From: Methylobacter sp. BlB1
GTDB lineage: Bacteria; Pseudomonadota; Gammaproteobacteria; Methylococcales; Methylomonadaceae
NCBI RefSeq assembly: GCF_015476545.1
Contig: NZ_JADMKV010000006.1
Span: 41,079-105,078 of the forward strand
Length of the DNA stretch: 64,000 nucleotides
Direction: 5' to 3'
The position numbers and the translations under genes were made by a program. This document shows, piece after piece, positions 20,421-28,352 of the stretch. The notes beneath the pieces were generated by a model. It saw only the letters and a program-made list of their open reading frames with translations. It did not search any database and was not told the DNA's origin. Each line of letters opens with the position of its first letter. Positions within the stretch are counted from its first letter, which is position 1.

Positions 20421-21490
20421 GATTGTTCAAGATGATTGCCGCCGGGACCGCGCTGCTGGCCTGCGGTATGCCCGCCGCCGCGGCCGGCTTCGATTGCAGC
20501 AAAGCGGCCAGTGCGGTCGAAACCGCAATCTGTGCCGATAATACGCTCTCGGCTGCCGACGAGGCCTTGGCTGAGCTTTACGACCAACTCGCCTGGCTTG
20601 CATCAGGCGATAAGAAAGCCTTGCAGCAATTGGCAGCCGGGCAAAGGGAATGGCTGCAAAAACAACGCAATCCCTGCCAGGATAATGCCTGTATTGCCTC
20701 GGCCTATAGCCGCCGGCTGACTGAAATCGAAACCCAGATCAAAGCTTTTACCGACGCAGCGCCAGCCGCTCCCGGCCGGGCCGAACTGGACGCGCCCTTG
20801 GGCGGCTGGCGCAATTCCTCCGGTGAACGGACGCGCTACGTGCAGAAAGTCACCTATCCGGCCTCGGACGTAAACGCCGAAGACGAGGACAGCCCGCTGG
20901 GGCTGATCAAGGGCCGCATCGCCGCCAGCCCGAAATCCGGCGGTGATGCTGAACAGCCGCTAACACTGGTGGTCAACGGCGTCTCGATGCCGCTCAAAAC
21001 CGACCAGGGCGAATTCGAGCGGCCGTATGCTTTCGGCGCCGGCTCGAATAGCGTTGAAATTCTCGCGCCCGACGGCAGGAGCCTGGCGCGAACGCAGTTT
21101 TACGAAGCCTACCGCGAAAAGCCGAGTCCTAAACTCCGTGTTGTGCTGTCCTGGGACAGCGATGGCACCGATGTCGACCTGCATGTGATCACACCGGACG
21201 GCGGACATGGCTTCTACGGCAACCGGGTGTTGGAAAACGGCGGCGCGCTGGACGTGGACGTGACCACAGGCTTCGGTCCGGAGATTTTTTCCATGCCCGC
21301 AATCCTGCCGGGAGCCTATCTGGTCTACGTGAATTATTACGGAGGTTACGACAGCGACGAGCAACTGACCACGGGCAAGATCACCGTGATTACCGGCGAA
21401 GGCACGCCGGACGAGAAAATGGAAACCGTCACGGTTCCCTTGCGCCATCCAGGTGATTTGGCTCTGGTGTACTCGTTCAGTTATCCCTAA
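20417..21490 (+). CDS. yfaP: DUF2135 protein fused to an LprI/DUF1311 domain
   Basis: A 357-residue secreted protein, last gene of the operon. After a signal peptide (to about residue 23), residues 24-110 match the LprI/DUF1311 module: FDCSKAASAVETAICAD, then AAGQREWLQKQRNPC and a final ACIASAYSRRLTEIE. Its four cysteines (27, 39, 87, 92) are spaced as in lysozyme-inhibitor LprI. Residues 125-357 match YfaP/DUF2135: LGGWRNSSGERTR, then VVLSWDSDGTDVDLHVITPDG with Asp-rich metal-site-like loops. E. coli YfaP is recalled as lacking the LprI part. The fusion suggests protection against lysozyme alongside protease trapping. The function is inferred. Confidence 0.82.
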   Translation: MRLFKMIAAGTALLACGMPAAAAGFDCSKAASAVETAICADNTLSAADEALAELYDQLAWLASGDKKALQQLAAGQREWLQKQRNPCQDNACIASAYSRRLTEIETQIKAFTDAAPAAPGRAELDAPLGGWRNSSGERTRYVQKVTYPASDVNAEDEDSPLGLIKGRIAASPKSGGDAEQPLTLVVNGVSMPLKTDQGEFERPYAFGAGSNSVEILAPDGRSLARTQFYEAYREKPSPKLRVVLSWDSDGTDVDLHVITPDGGHGFYGNRVLENGGALDVDVTTGFGPEIFSMPAILPGAYLVYVNYYGGYDSDEQLTTGKITVITGEGTPDEKMETVTVPLRHPGDLALVYSFSYP

Positions 21491-21585
21491 TCATGAGCGT
21501 CAACAATTGCCACATCCATCATAGAGATTTTCGGCTGAAGGGCTGAGGCCACTCGAACCCGGCCTGACAGTGCAAGATTGAGCCA

Positions 21586-21616
21586 GAACCACTACAGTTA
21601 TATGCTGCAGTGGTTC
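21586..21616. terminator. Hairpin between convergent genes, possible terminator
   Basis: GAACCACTACAG pairs with CTGCAGTGGTTC (11 Watson-Crick pairs and one G-U) around a seven-base loop. It sits between the stop of yfaP and the stop of the convergent WbqC-like gene. No clear T-run follows on either strand. Confidence 0.4.
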
Positions 21617-21627
21617 CTATACTGCCT

Positions 21628-22350
21628 TCAAACAAGCTCGTAGTTCACTAAATGAGGCTTCAACTCATCAATGGTATTGTTCATAATGAGATCAATTATG
21701 GAAAGGCCGCCCACGAATCCTTCGCCTCCCAATTGCTTATACTTCTCCAACTTCGCTTTAATGAATGAGAGATTTATACCCTTGTCGGAAAAGTATTGTT
21801 TATTGTAGAGCGCCGTTCCTCCTATTGGATTTATGTAATTTTCAGAGTCAAGCGACTTGACTATCGTAATAAGCCTGTCAGCTTTGTCGATACCTTTCGT
21901 TTCACCGAAACGTTCGGATGAAACCAGAAAGCTTTTCTCAATGTTTAACATTTCAAAGAAATCAGTCACAGATTTCATTGCCAATTGGCTGATTAAATCA
22001 ATATCGGTATCCAATACTTTATCGACGTAACTCATGCCTACTTGATAGTTACATGCCTTGCTATAAGATTGTTCTAATTGCTTAATGAATTTCGATTTGA
22101 ATTTTTTAATATCAAGTACATTGATATTCTTAATCAATTGAAAAGAGCTTCTTTTTCTCAATGGAATGGTAAACGTGTATGGAACTTTATTTAAAAGCAG
22201 TCGGTTTCTGTTAATCCACCCTTGCTTGATGTAATTGACATCGTCATAGAAAACGAATGTATCGCTTGCCTGCACCAGGCAATAATAGCCGATGTATGGA
22301 AATACGTAAGGCTGCATGATTGCAACGTTTTTTCCGTTCATGTTAAACAC
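21628..22350 (-). CDS. WbqC-like family protein
   Basis: A 240-residue cytoplasmic protein of the WbqC family, usually encoded in O-antigen or lipopolysaccharide loci. Hallmarks are IMQPYVFPYIGYYCLV, then DTFVFYDDVNYIKQGWINRN and YVFPRKxxS-like IPLRKRSS, and finally NPIGGTALYNK. The role in glycan synthesis is not established. It starts with GTG at 22350 or ATG at 22341 (no preference from the site). It is AT-rich, in contrast to the macroglobulin operon on its left, and has no glycan genes nearby, so it is an isolated accessory gene, perhaps moved on its own. Confidence 0.85.
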   Translation of the reverse strand: MFNMNGKNVAIMQPYVFPYIGYYCLVQASDTFVFYDDVNYIKQGWINRNRLLLNKVPYTFTIPLRKRSSFQLIKNINVLDIKKFKSKFIKQLEQSYSKACNYQVGMSYVDKVLDTDIDLISQLAMKSVTDFFEMLNIEKSFLVSSERFGETKGIDKADRLITIVKSLDSENYINPIGGTALYNKQYFSDKGINLSFIKAKLEKYKQLGGEGFVGGLSIIDLIMNNTIDELKPHLVNYELV

Positions 22351-22926
22351 ACCGTTTTAATGTACTAAAGGAAAAGTACCAAAGCCGACGTTTTCAATCA
22401 CTTTTTTGCACTAGTGTTACGATGCGAAACTTCAATCGGATTGGTTTTGATGGTTGGCTTCGATGAACACTTCGTTCGCTTTAGCGTGATCAGTGTGAAG
22501 ATTAATAGGAAAAAGTATTGCTATAAATGTGATTATGAGAAAAAAACTGTTTTTTCATGGGGCATCTCCTCTCTGACGGATTATTGAGCAGAACCTGATA
22601 GAAACAGGACGAAAACCTCTTCCTCGAGATTAAACGCTTGAACCATTTATGCAAGATGTGACTGATGCGGGAAATTTTTGTTCAAGATTTTTTAACCCAT
22701 GGGGTCATAGATTAGATTGATAAGTCCGGCATGACGCTGCGCGCCATGATGGTTTTTACAGCACAGCAGCTCAGCTTACGAATGTTCTGCTTAAGATTTT
22801 TAATCTCGGAAATTTTGTCGCTTATCAACTTTACAGAGCCGGACATGAGTCTTTCGATCTCATCCGGCACCTATTGTACAACCGCCGCCTTGAAATTCAG
22901 GTGTTCAAAGAGATGTGTATGAAGGA
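22351..22926. other. Gene-poor accessory stretch with gene remnants
   Basis: No convincing intact gene. It holds a frameshifted secreted-peptide remnant (22432-22558) and, on the minus strand at 22712-22870, an open frame with a GTG start and no ribosome site. An in-frame stop just upstream of that frame separates it from coding-like sequence (EHLNFKAAVVQ), which suggests decay of a longer gene. Confidence 0.45.
22432..22558 (-). pseudogene. Small secreted-peptide gene with a one-base frameshift
   Basis: A minus-strand ATG at 22558 follows an AGGAG site at eight bases and encodes MKKQFF. Dropping one T of a seven-T run continues into a hydrophobic signal-like core (LIITFIAILF) and ends after about 40 residues (TGA complement at 22432-22434). 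As written, the frame stops after 18 codons. It could be a real frameshift, slippage-based expression or a sequencing error in the homopolymer. Confidence 0.35.
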
Positions 22927-23571
22927 TCAACTCGCGTTTTTGGCGAAAGTCTCTATCAGTGTTGCCATGGATGCGGCATCAGAGGTGTCGCACGCCTTCA
23001 ACCCTGAAATGACGCTGGCCTGATTCCGCTCCGGCTGATTCTGGCTCACTTTCCATTTGCCTGACAGTTTTGTAACGGTAATTTCAATGCCGACGATCGC
23101 CTCGATCAGCTTTTCCGTATACTCATAAGGCGCATCCGATACGGCCCATTGTTCGGAGAAAACCGCTTCGTTATGTGTGGTCAGCGCCTCGAGCTGGGAA
23201 CGTAGCCATGAGGCATCATCAATAACACGCAGCCTGCCGTAAGCATGAACAACAGCATAATTCCAGGTAGGCACCACTTTTCCGGTCTCCTGCTTGGAAG
23301 CGTACCAGGATGGGGTAATGTAAGCATCCGGACCATGAAATATAGCCAGCACCTCAACATCTTTTGCCAGATCGAACCACATGGGATTGGAACGGGCGAC
23401 ATGGCCGCGCAAGACTCCGAACGGCGCCGGCTCTGCCGACACGAGCAGCGGGATGTGATTTGCATTCAGTCCGCTTGCGGACAGCGTAACCAGCGTAGCA
23501 AGTGGCCGGGCCCGAATCAGATCATGCATGACTTCGATTCTGGGCTCATCAAAATGCTTCGGTATGTACAT
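22927..23571 (-). CDS. FMN-binding PaiB-family protein
   Basis: A 214-residue protein of the PaiB family (split-barrel flavin-binding fold). These proteins are often called negative regulators of sporulation and protease genes, but their biochemistry is unclear. It starts MYIPKHFDEP, has RARPLATLVTL and ANHIPLL in the first barrel strand, and carries the later signature YITPSWYASK and VPTWNYAVVHAYG. These are typical of the family over its full length. It is monocistronic. The upstream unknown gene ends 74 bases before it. Confidence 0.9.
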   Translation of the reverse strand: MYIPKHFDEPRIEVMHDLIRARPLATLVTLSASGLNANHIPLLVSAEPAPFGVLRGHVARSNPMWFDLAKDVEVLAIFHGPDAYITPSWYASKQETGKVVPTWNYAVVHAYGRLRVIDDASWLRSQLEALTTHNEAVFSEQWAVSDAPYEYTEKLIEAIVGIEITVTKLSGKWKVSQNQPERNQASVISGLKACDTSDAASMATLIETFAKNAS

Positions 23572-23645
23572 GGATTTTTTCCCTTATATTCCATTAAAGA
23601 CAGGCAAGAGCATATTGCCCAAGCCGCACCATTTTTTTTCGTTCC

Positions 23646-24485
23646 TTATAGTTTTGAAGCATCAACATATTTCTCACCGTTAAAAACGTAAGTCACATTT
23701 TTGGCGGGAACTATGGAAACGCCGTTTTCTCCACTTTCAGTGCCGGTGCGGGTGACCAGCAAATCAGGATATTCGGCATTCTCGCCAGGAACGATGGATA
23801 GAGTTCCTGTATAACGCCAACAGGGTATCGAACCGCCTTCATCAGAGGGCGCCTCATCACAGGCGCCGGAATTATCCGCATTTGTTTGAACATAGCCAAG
23901 ATCGCGCCAGCTGTCTTTCGAGTAGGCGAACAGCGCCTTTCCTGATTCGAAAAACCCGCCCATGCCGCCTCCGGCATCAATCATAAATGCAATATTTTCG
24001 GGCGACAGTTGAAGTATTTCAGCTTGTTTCACTTCCGGGACATCGCCCCATTCCCCAAAATCGCCAAACTTTGGTTGTCTCGATACGGCCTGCCATTGTC
24101 CATCTACCTGCTTATAAGTGATTGCGCCCACTTTGACGCCCTGAGCATGCGCTTTGACGATCGCGCCGGATTGTGGGTCGATTTCCTGAGTTTTCGTGAA
24201 AATGACATGAAGCTCATCGTTGCCTAAGCTGAATGATTGTTCAAACCAGATGCTGCTCAATTCATTAGCCGAAATTCTGACCTTCCCGCCTGAATCGGGA
24301 ATGCCGAATAACTCGCTCAAGGCTGCTGTATGATCAGGCACGGCAGACAGGTTTTGCGACAAAAATGCCGAATCTTGACCATCTTGCCGACTGTAAAAAA
24401 ACACAGAGACAGCTATGGAAATAATCAATGCTCCAGCCAGAACGGCAATGAGTCTTGATTGTTTCAATGATAATTTTTGGTTCAT
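23646..24485 (-). CDS. Membrane-anchored protein of unknown function
   Basis: A 279-residue protein with one N-terminal transmembrane helix (residues 12-30) and a large, probably periplasmic, beta-rich domain. Visible features are a Gly-rich IDAGGGMGGFFESGKALF segment near 170-185, two cysteines (in SGACDEAPS and SIPCWRYTG) that may pair, and a final NVTYVFNGEKYVDASKL. The last motif is common in secreted proteins that report a measured quantity. I recognise no family. It may be co-transcribed with the PaiB-like gene on the same strand. Confidence 0.7.
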   Translation of the reverse strand: MNQKLSLKQSRLIAVLAGALIISIAVSVFFYSRQDGQDSAFLSQNLSAVPDHTAALSELFGIPDSGGKVRISANELSSIWFEQSFSLGNDELHVIFTKTQEIDPQSGAIVKAHAQGVKVGAITYKQVDGQWQAVSRQPKFGDFGEWGDVPEVKQAEILQLSPENIAFMIDAGGGMGGFFESGKALFAYSKDSWRDLGYVQTNADNSGACDEAPSDEGGSIPCWRYTGTLSIVPGENAEYPDLLVTRTGTESGENGVSIVPAKNVTYVFNGEKYVDASKL

Positions 24486-25030
24486 TTTCTTTCTTATAAA
24501 ATCCGTTAATCAAAAGATTGAAGCCCGACATTATGGGACGACCGGCCCCAAAGATGTGCACTAATTTTTCATGCAAATTTAAAGATTGCTTACGTTGCCG
24601 GGCAAATTACAAAACTTTACGGCTCAGATTATTTCATCCTTATGCTACAGGCTATTCTGGCTGGATGGCTGTATCAATAACAAGACAAACAATAAAGCAT
24701 TTTTCAAACTATTCAATTCTGCACAAAAAGCCTCACCGGCATTTGTTCTGTTTGTCGTATTCTTAATAAAAACACCTCATCAGGCCAGAGATTTCCAGTA
24801 ACTATATTCCCAATGATCTCAAGAAGAAAAATCATGGATTTGGAATTGTTGCCCGACTAACCGGCACATTACTCAATAAACTGCACAAGGACCAAGTCAA
24901 GCTGAATTTAATCAGTTCAACTAAGACAGCCATCCGTAAAAGCATGATTAGGATTTTTTAAGCTTGCTGAACTAGAAGCAGCTTCAGCGACGCATAGCGT
25001 CGTTGAAGCCATTGCTGGACATTAAATCTT
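24486..25030. other. Gene-free stretch with a hairpin and a short open frame lacking a start
   Basis: On the plus strand about 24776-24960, a frame without ATG/GTG/TTG encodes a basic, protein-like tail (NDLKKKNHGFGIVARL, then KSMIRIF), probably the end of a lost gene. A 13-pair imperfect inverted repeat at 24981-25009 closes the region. I see no other feature. Confidence 0.4.
24981..25009. repeat. Inverted repeat downstream of aqpZ
   Basis: GCTTCAGCGACGC and GCGTCGTTGAAGC pair over 13 bases (one G-U) around a three-base ATA loop, 21 bases after the aqpZ stop. No T-run follows, so it may protect or end the mRNA by another route, or be a mobile repeat. Confidence 0.5.
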
Positions 25031-25720
25031 TTAATCTTCCGTACTGCCAATAAAACGATAGATTACTGCACCCAGCAGCGCACCAATGATAGGAGCCAGC
25101 CAAAACAGCCATAGCTGAGCAACCGCCCAATCCCCGACATAAATTGCAACGCCTGTGCTACGTGCAGGATTTACTGAAGTATTGGTGACCGGAATGCTGA
25201 TCAAGTGAATCAAAGTAAGACAAAAACCGATAGCGATGGGTGCCAAGCCCTGTGGTGCCCGTATATCTGTCGCACCGAGGATGACGAGCAGAAACATCAT
25301 CGTCATCACGACTTCCGTGACTAAAGCTGCTAACAGAGAATAGCTGCCAGGCGAATGCTCCGCATATCCATTGGAAGCGAAGCCTGCCGAAACATCAAAC
25401 CCTGCTTTGCCGCTGGCAATCAGATAAAGGATGCCTCCAGCTACAATAGCACCTAAGACTTGCGCCGCGATGTAAGGCAGTAATTGGCTTGCGGGAAAAC
25501 GACCTCCAGCCCAGAGCCCGATGGAAACAGCAGGATTCAGATGACAGCCGGAAATATGCCCGATTGCGTAAGCCATGGTCAGCACTGTCAAACCGAAAGC
25601 CAGCGCAACCCCAAGAAAGCCAATACCAAGATCAGGGAATGCCGCAGACAGTACCGCACTGCCACATCCGCCGAGGACAAGCCAGAATGTCCCGAAGAAT
25701 TCAGCAATATATTTTTTCAT
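25031..25720 (-). CDS. aqpZ: Aquaporin Z
   Basis: A 229-residue water channel of the inner membrane with six helices and two half-helices. NPA boxes are HLNPAVSIG (first half) and VNPARSTG (second half). The Arg following the second NPA belongs to the selectivity filter. Length and the start [20 protein letters not shown] match AqpZ. An AAGGAGAGGAG ribosome site precedes ATG. The upstream region holds two palindromes (25788-25838) that could regulate it. It is probably monocistronic and works in osmotic adaptation. Confidence 0.95.
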   Translation of the reverse strand: MKKYIAEFFGTFWLVLGGCGSAVLSAAFPDLGIGFLGVALAFGLTVLTMAYAIGHISGCHLNPAVSIGLWAGGRFPASQLLPYIAAQVLGAIVAGGILYLIASGKAGFDVSAGFASNGYAEHSPGSYSLLAALVTEVVMTMMFLLVILGATDIRAPQGLAPIAIGFCLTLIHLISIPVTNTSVNPARSTGVAIYVGDWAVAQLWLFWLAPIIGALLGAVIYRFIGSTED

Positions 25721-25787
25721 ACTCCTCTCCTTAATTTATGATTATTTTTCTTAACGCAATAACTAAGCCGCCACGAAGGAAAACGTA

Positions 25788-25838
25788 ATGAAATTTACTT
25801 AAATTTCATGTAATAAGCTTTTATTTTTAAAAATAAAA
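25788..25838. promoter_or_regulatory. Two palindromes upstream of aqpZ
   Basis: ATGAAATTT-ACTT-AAATTTCAT (25788-25809) and a perfect 20-base TTTTATTTTT/AAAAATAAAA palindrome (25819-25838) lie 68-118 bases upstream of the aqpZ ATG. They are operator-like; no regulator is identified and the second is AT-only, so chance is possible. Confidence 0.35.
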
Positions 25839-25971
25839 CCAAGTTTATATTCTAGACGCCACAAGTCAAGAATTTAATCATCAGTTCTTCCCTGGCGAAT
25901 TTATGCGATTCAAACTTTATTCTATTCATCCAGAGCGAAACATAACGAAGCGGGCAATTTATTAGAACCGC

Positions 25972-26499
25972 TTATTTTTGAGGTAGCCAATCTCGTATGA
26001 ATCCGTCTCTATTCGGCATTTGAACTTTAGGCAATGTTTGGGCATTCATGACATCAATCTCCGTGATAATCCCATTCAGATAGAGCAGATAGGCAGTGAC
26101 GGCATACAATTGATCATGGCTCAAACTGCCAGGCGCATCCAATGGCATCGCCCGGCGTGTGAAATCGAAAATTGTCGTCGCATAAGGCCAATAGGTACCA
26201 ATCGTCTTATCGGGAGGATTATCGGTCAATGAATGCCGGGCACCGGCCAGTTCGTCAGCGCTGCCGCCTGAGCCTTCGACGCCATGGCAAGACAGGCAAT
26301 AAGCTTCGTAAACCTGTTTGCCTTTGACGGCATTGCCGCTGCCTTCAGGGAGCCCTTCCCCATCGGGGAAAACATCGATGTTCCAGCTCTTAACCAGATT
26401 CTCGGGCGCAGGCTTGCCCAGATTGGGGCCGACATTCGCCGACTGTGCTGCATGACAGAGCAATAAGCAAAAACAGAACAGCAAATTACGCATAAACAT
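25972..26499 (-). CDS. SoxD-like c-type cytochrome partner of sulfite dehydrogenase
   Basis: A 175-residue periplasmic monoheme cytochrome c. It starts MFMRNLLFCFCLLLCHAAQS (signal peptide), chosen because of a GGAAGGGAG site eight bases upstream; a longer frame starts at 26538. The heme motif is YCLSCHG (C68, C71, H72), and a late PLDAPGSLSHDQLYAVTAYLL supplies the usual helix and possible Met ligand (AMPLDA). It overlaps the SoxC-like gene by 14 bases, so the two are co-translated. It likely takes electrons from the molybdenum subunit and passes them to the respiratory chain. Confidence 0.87.
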   Translation of the reverse strand: MFMRNLLFCFCLLLCHAAQSANVGPNLGKPAPENLVKSWNIDVFPDGEGLPEGSGNAVKGKQVYEAYCLSCHGVEGSGGSADELAGARHSLTDNPPDKTIGTYWPYATTIFDFTRRAMPLDAPGSLSHDQLYAVTAYLLYLNGIITEIDVMNAQTLPKVQMPNRDGFIRDWLPQK

Positions 26500-27748
26500 G
26501 GCTGACGCTCCCTTCCGGCGATATTTCCCAGCTGACAATGGCGTTGTAATGAAAATAGCCGTGCCGGCCGCGCTGGGCGATCAACGCATCGCGCTCCGGC
26601 TGCACATAGCCTGTCTCATCAATGGCCCGGCTTTTTAATATGGTTTTCTCGCCATCCCACTGCCAGGGAATCCTGAACCGCGTAAAACATTTAGATAGCA
26701 CCGGCTCCTGAAGTTGCGCCTCGGCCCAGGTCTGGCCGCCGTCCGCCGAGACTTCAACCTTGACGATTTTGCCGCGGCCGCTCCAGGCCAGGCCGCTGAT
26801 CTGGTATAAACCTTTCCTATCGAGCTTGTGGCCGAATGATGGATTGGTTATCAGCGATTTGGCCTCCATAACAAAAGTAAACTGTCGCGATTTTCCGGAA
26901 GGCAACAGCTCGGTATATTTCGCCGTTTCATTTCGAGCCATGGTCGGCCTGTTAGTGACATGCAGGCGCCTCAGCCATTTGACGTTCAGCACGCCTTCCC
27001 AACCCGGCACGATCAGGCGCAAGGGATAGCCGTTCTCCGGCCTGATGCGCTCGCCGTTTTGGTAGATAGCCAGCAGACAATCGTCGAGCGCTTTTTCCAG
27101 AGGGATACTGATATTCATGACAGCGGCATCGGCGCCTTCTGCTATCAGCCATTTTGCCCTGCCCTTGACTTTGGCTTCATCAAGCAGTGTCCGTAAAGGA
27201 ACGCCCGTCCACTCACTGCACGAAGCCATGCCATGAAAATAGCCAACGGCGGTCTGAATGGGTTCATCGCGCCACCCCGCGTTGCTGTTGCCTCCGCATT
27301 CCACGAACGAGTAGCAGGACTGCATCGGATAACGCAGCAGTGTTTGCATATCGAAGATCAGCGCCTTGCTCACCAGGCCGTGAATCAGCAGCTGATGTTT
27401 ATCGGGATCAATCTGCGGCACGCCGTTATGATGACGCTCAAAATGCAGCCCGCTGGGCGTGATGATGCCTTCCAGGTCCTGTAGCGGCGTCCACGAAACT
27501 CCATTGCCGGGCGCCATGCTGTTGCCCATGGTCCAGCGGATGGTTTTGCGCTCATGCAAAGAGGGCTGGCCGTAATTGGAAAAAGGCTCGCCCGGTTTCT
27601 GCATCCACGGCAAACGTTCCTCATCGCTAGCTAAAGCTTCAGGCGCTAAAGCGACAGCGACCGAAAAAGATAGTCCGCGCTTTAAAAACAAACGCCGATC
27701 CAATAAACCGCCGCCGGCAACGGGCTGCAAATCGGTTTGCCGAGCCAT
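26486..27748 (-). CDS. soxC: SoxC-like sulfite dehydrogenase, molybdopterin subunit
   Basis: A 420-residue periplasmic sulfite oxidase-family enzyme. It starts MARQTDLQP at 27748 behind a GCAGGAG site; a frame start at 27769 is weaker. A Tat signal DRRLFLKRG (RR at 18-19) precedes the Moco domain. The sulfite-oxidase cysteine that binds molybdenum is in FVECGGNSNAGW (C151), and a HFERHHNGVP loop near 103-112 is typical of SoxC. The C-terminal dimerisation domain follows. No soxAXYZB genes are visible, so it works either with SoxYZ encoded elsewhere or alone as a sulfite dehydrogenase with the cytochrome that overlaps it. Confidence 0.88.
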   Translation of the reverse strand: MARQTDLQPVAGGGLLDRRLFLKRGLSFSVAVALAPEALASDEERLPWMQKPGEPFSNYGQPSLHERKTIRWTMGNSMAPGNGVSWTPLQDLEGIITPSGLHFERHHNGVPQIDPDKHQLLIHGLVSKALIFDMQTLLRYPMQSCYSFVECGGNSNAGWRDEPIQTAVGYFHGMASCSEWTGVPLRTLLDEAKVKGRAKWLIAEGADAAVMNISIPLEKALDDCLLAIYQNGERIRPENGYPLRLIVPGWEGVLNVKWLRRLHVTNRPTMARNETAKYTELLPSGKSRQFTFVMEAKSLITNPSFGHKLDRKGLYQISGLAWSGRGKIVKVEVSADGGQTWAEAQLQEPVLSKCFTRFRIPWQWDGEKTILKSRAIDETGYVQPERDALIAQRGRHGYFHYNAIVSWEISPEGSVSHVYA

Positions 27749-27861
27749 ATCAAAACTCCTGCCAATCATTAATCAAAACTAATTTATTGCAAAATAATAA
27801 GTCAAAAACGCGGTTTAATTATAAAATAGGCGGCATTTTTAACTTGACCGATAGGATCACT

Positions 27862-28269
27862 ATGAACCAAGACAGCATTAAACTGATAGAACAATATTAT
27901 GCCGCTTTCAACAAAGGAGACATGGATACTTTTCTAAACCTGCTCACTGACGATGTCATCCATGACATTAACCAAGGCAGACGCGAAATCGGCAAGGATG
28001 CATTCAAGCAGTTCATGGGCGGCATGAACAACAGTTACAAAGAAGAGCTCGTCGATATGGTGATCATGGCAACTGCGGACGGCACCCGCGCCGCAGCTGA
28101 ATTTGTCGTATTGGGCGAATACCTGAAAACCGACGAAGGCTTGCCTGAAGCAAAAGGCCAGAAATATCGCCTGCCGGCCGGCGCTTTTTTTGAAATCCGC
28201 GATAACAAAGTCGCGCGTATTACCAACTACTACAATCTGCAAGACTGGATTGCGCAAGTCAGCAAGTAG
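27862..28269 (+). CDS. NTF2-like/SnoaL-type ketosteroid isomerase-fold protein
   Basis: A 135-residue NTF2-like fold protein. It starts MNQDSIKLIEQYYAAFNKGD, with the typical first helix and D-M-D-T-F, then LLTDDVIHDINQGRREIGKD and a closing FEIRDNKVARITNYYN strand. Members include polyketide cyclases, isomerases and many with unknown substrates. The ATG at 27862 follows TAGGATC. It is divergent from the SoxC-like gene and 83 bases upstream of apbE on the same strand. No catalytic assignment is made. Confidence 0.85.
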   Translation: MNQDSIKLIEQYYAAFNKGDMDTFLNLLTDDVIHDINQGRREIGKDAFKQFMGGMNNSYKEELVDMVIMATADGTRAAAEFVVLGEYLKTDEGLPEAKGQKYRLPAGAFFEIRDNKVARITNYYNLQDWIAQVSK

Positions 28270-28352
28270 TCTTGGTGACTTTCTCTGAGACGGAACCATG
28301 CTGCCGTTCTGCCGGGTAAATACGAATCTGATATTTAGTTTGAGTGCACGCC

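Noticed and set aside
22712-22870. 52-codon minus-strand frame with GTG start
   Set aside because: No ribosome site, and a stop codon separates it from similar coding-like sequence upstream. Treated as decayed.
24776-24960. Protein-like open frame without a start codon
   Set aside because: No ATG, GTG or TTG and no ribosome site. At most a gene remnant.
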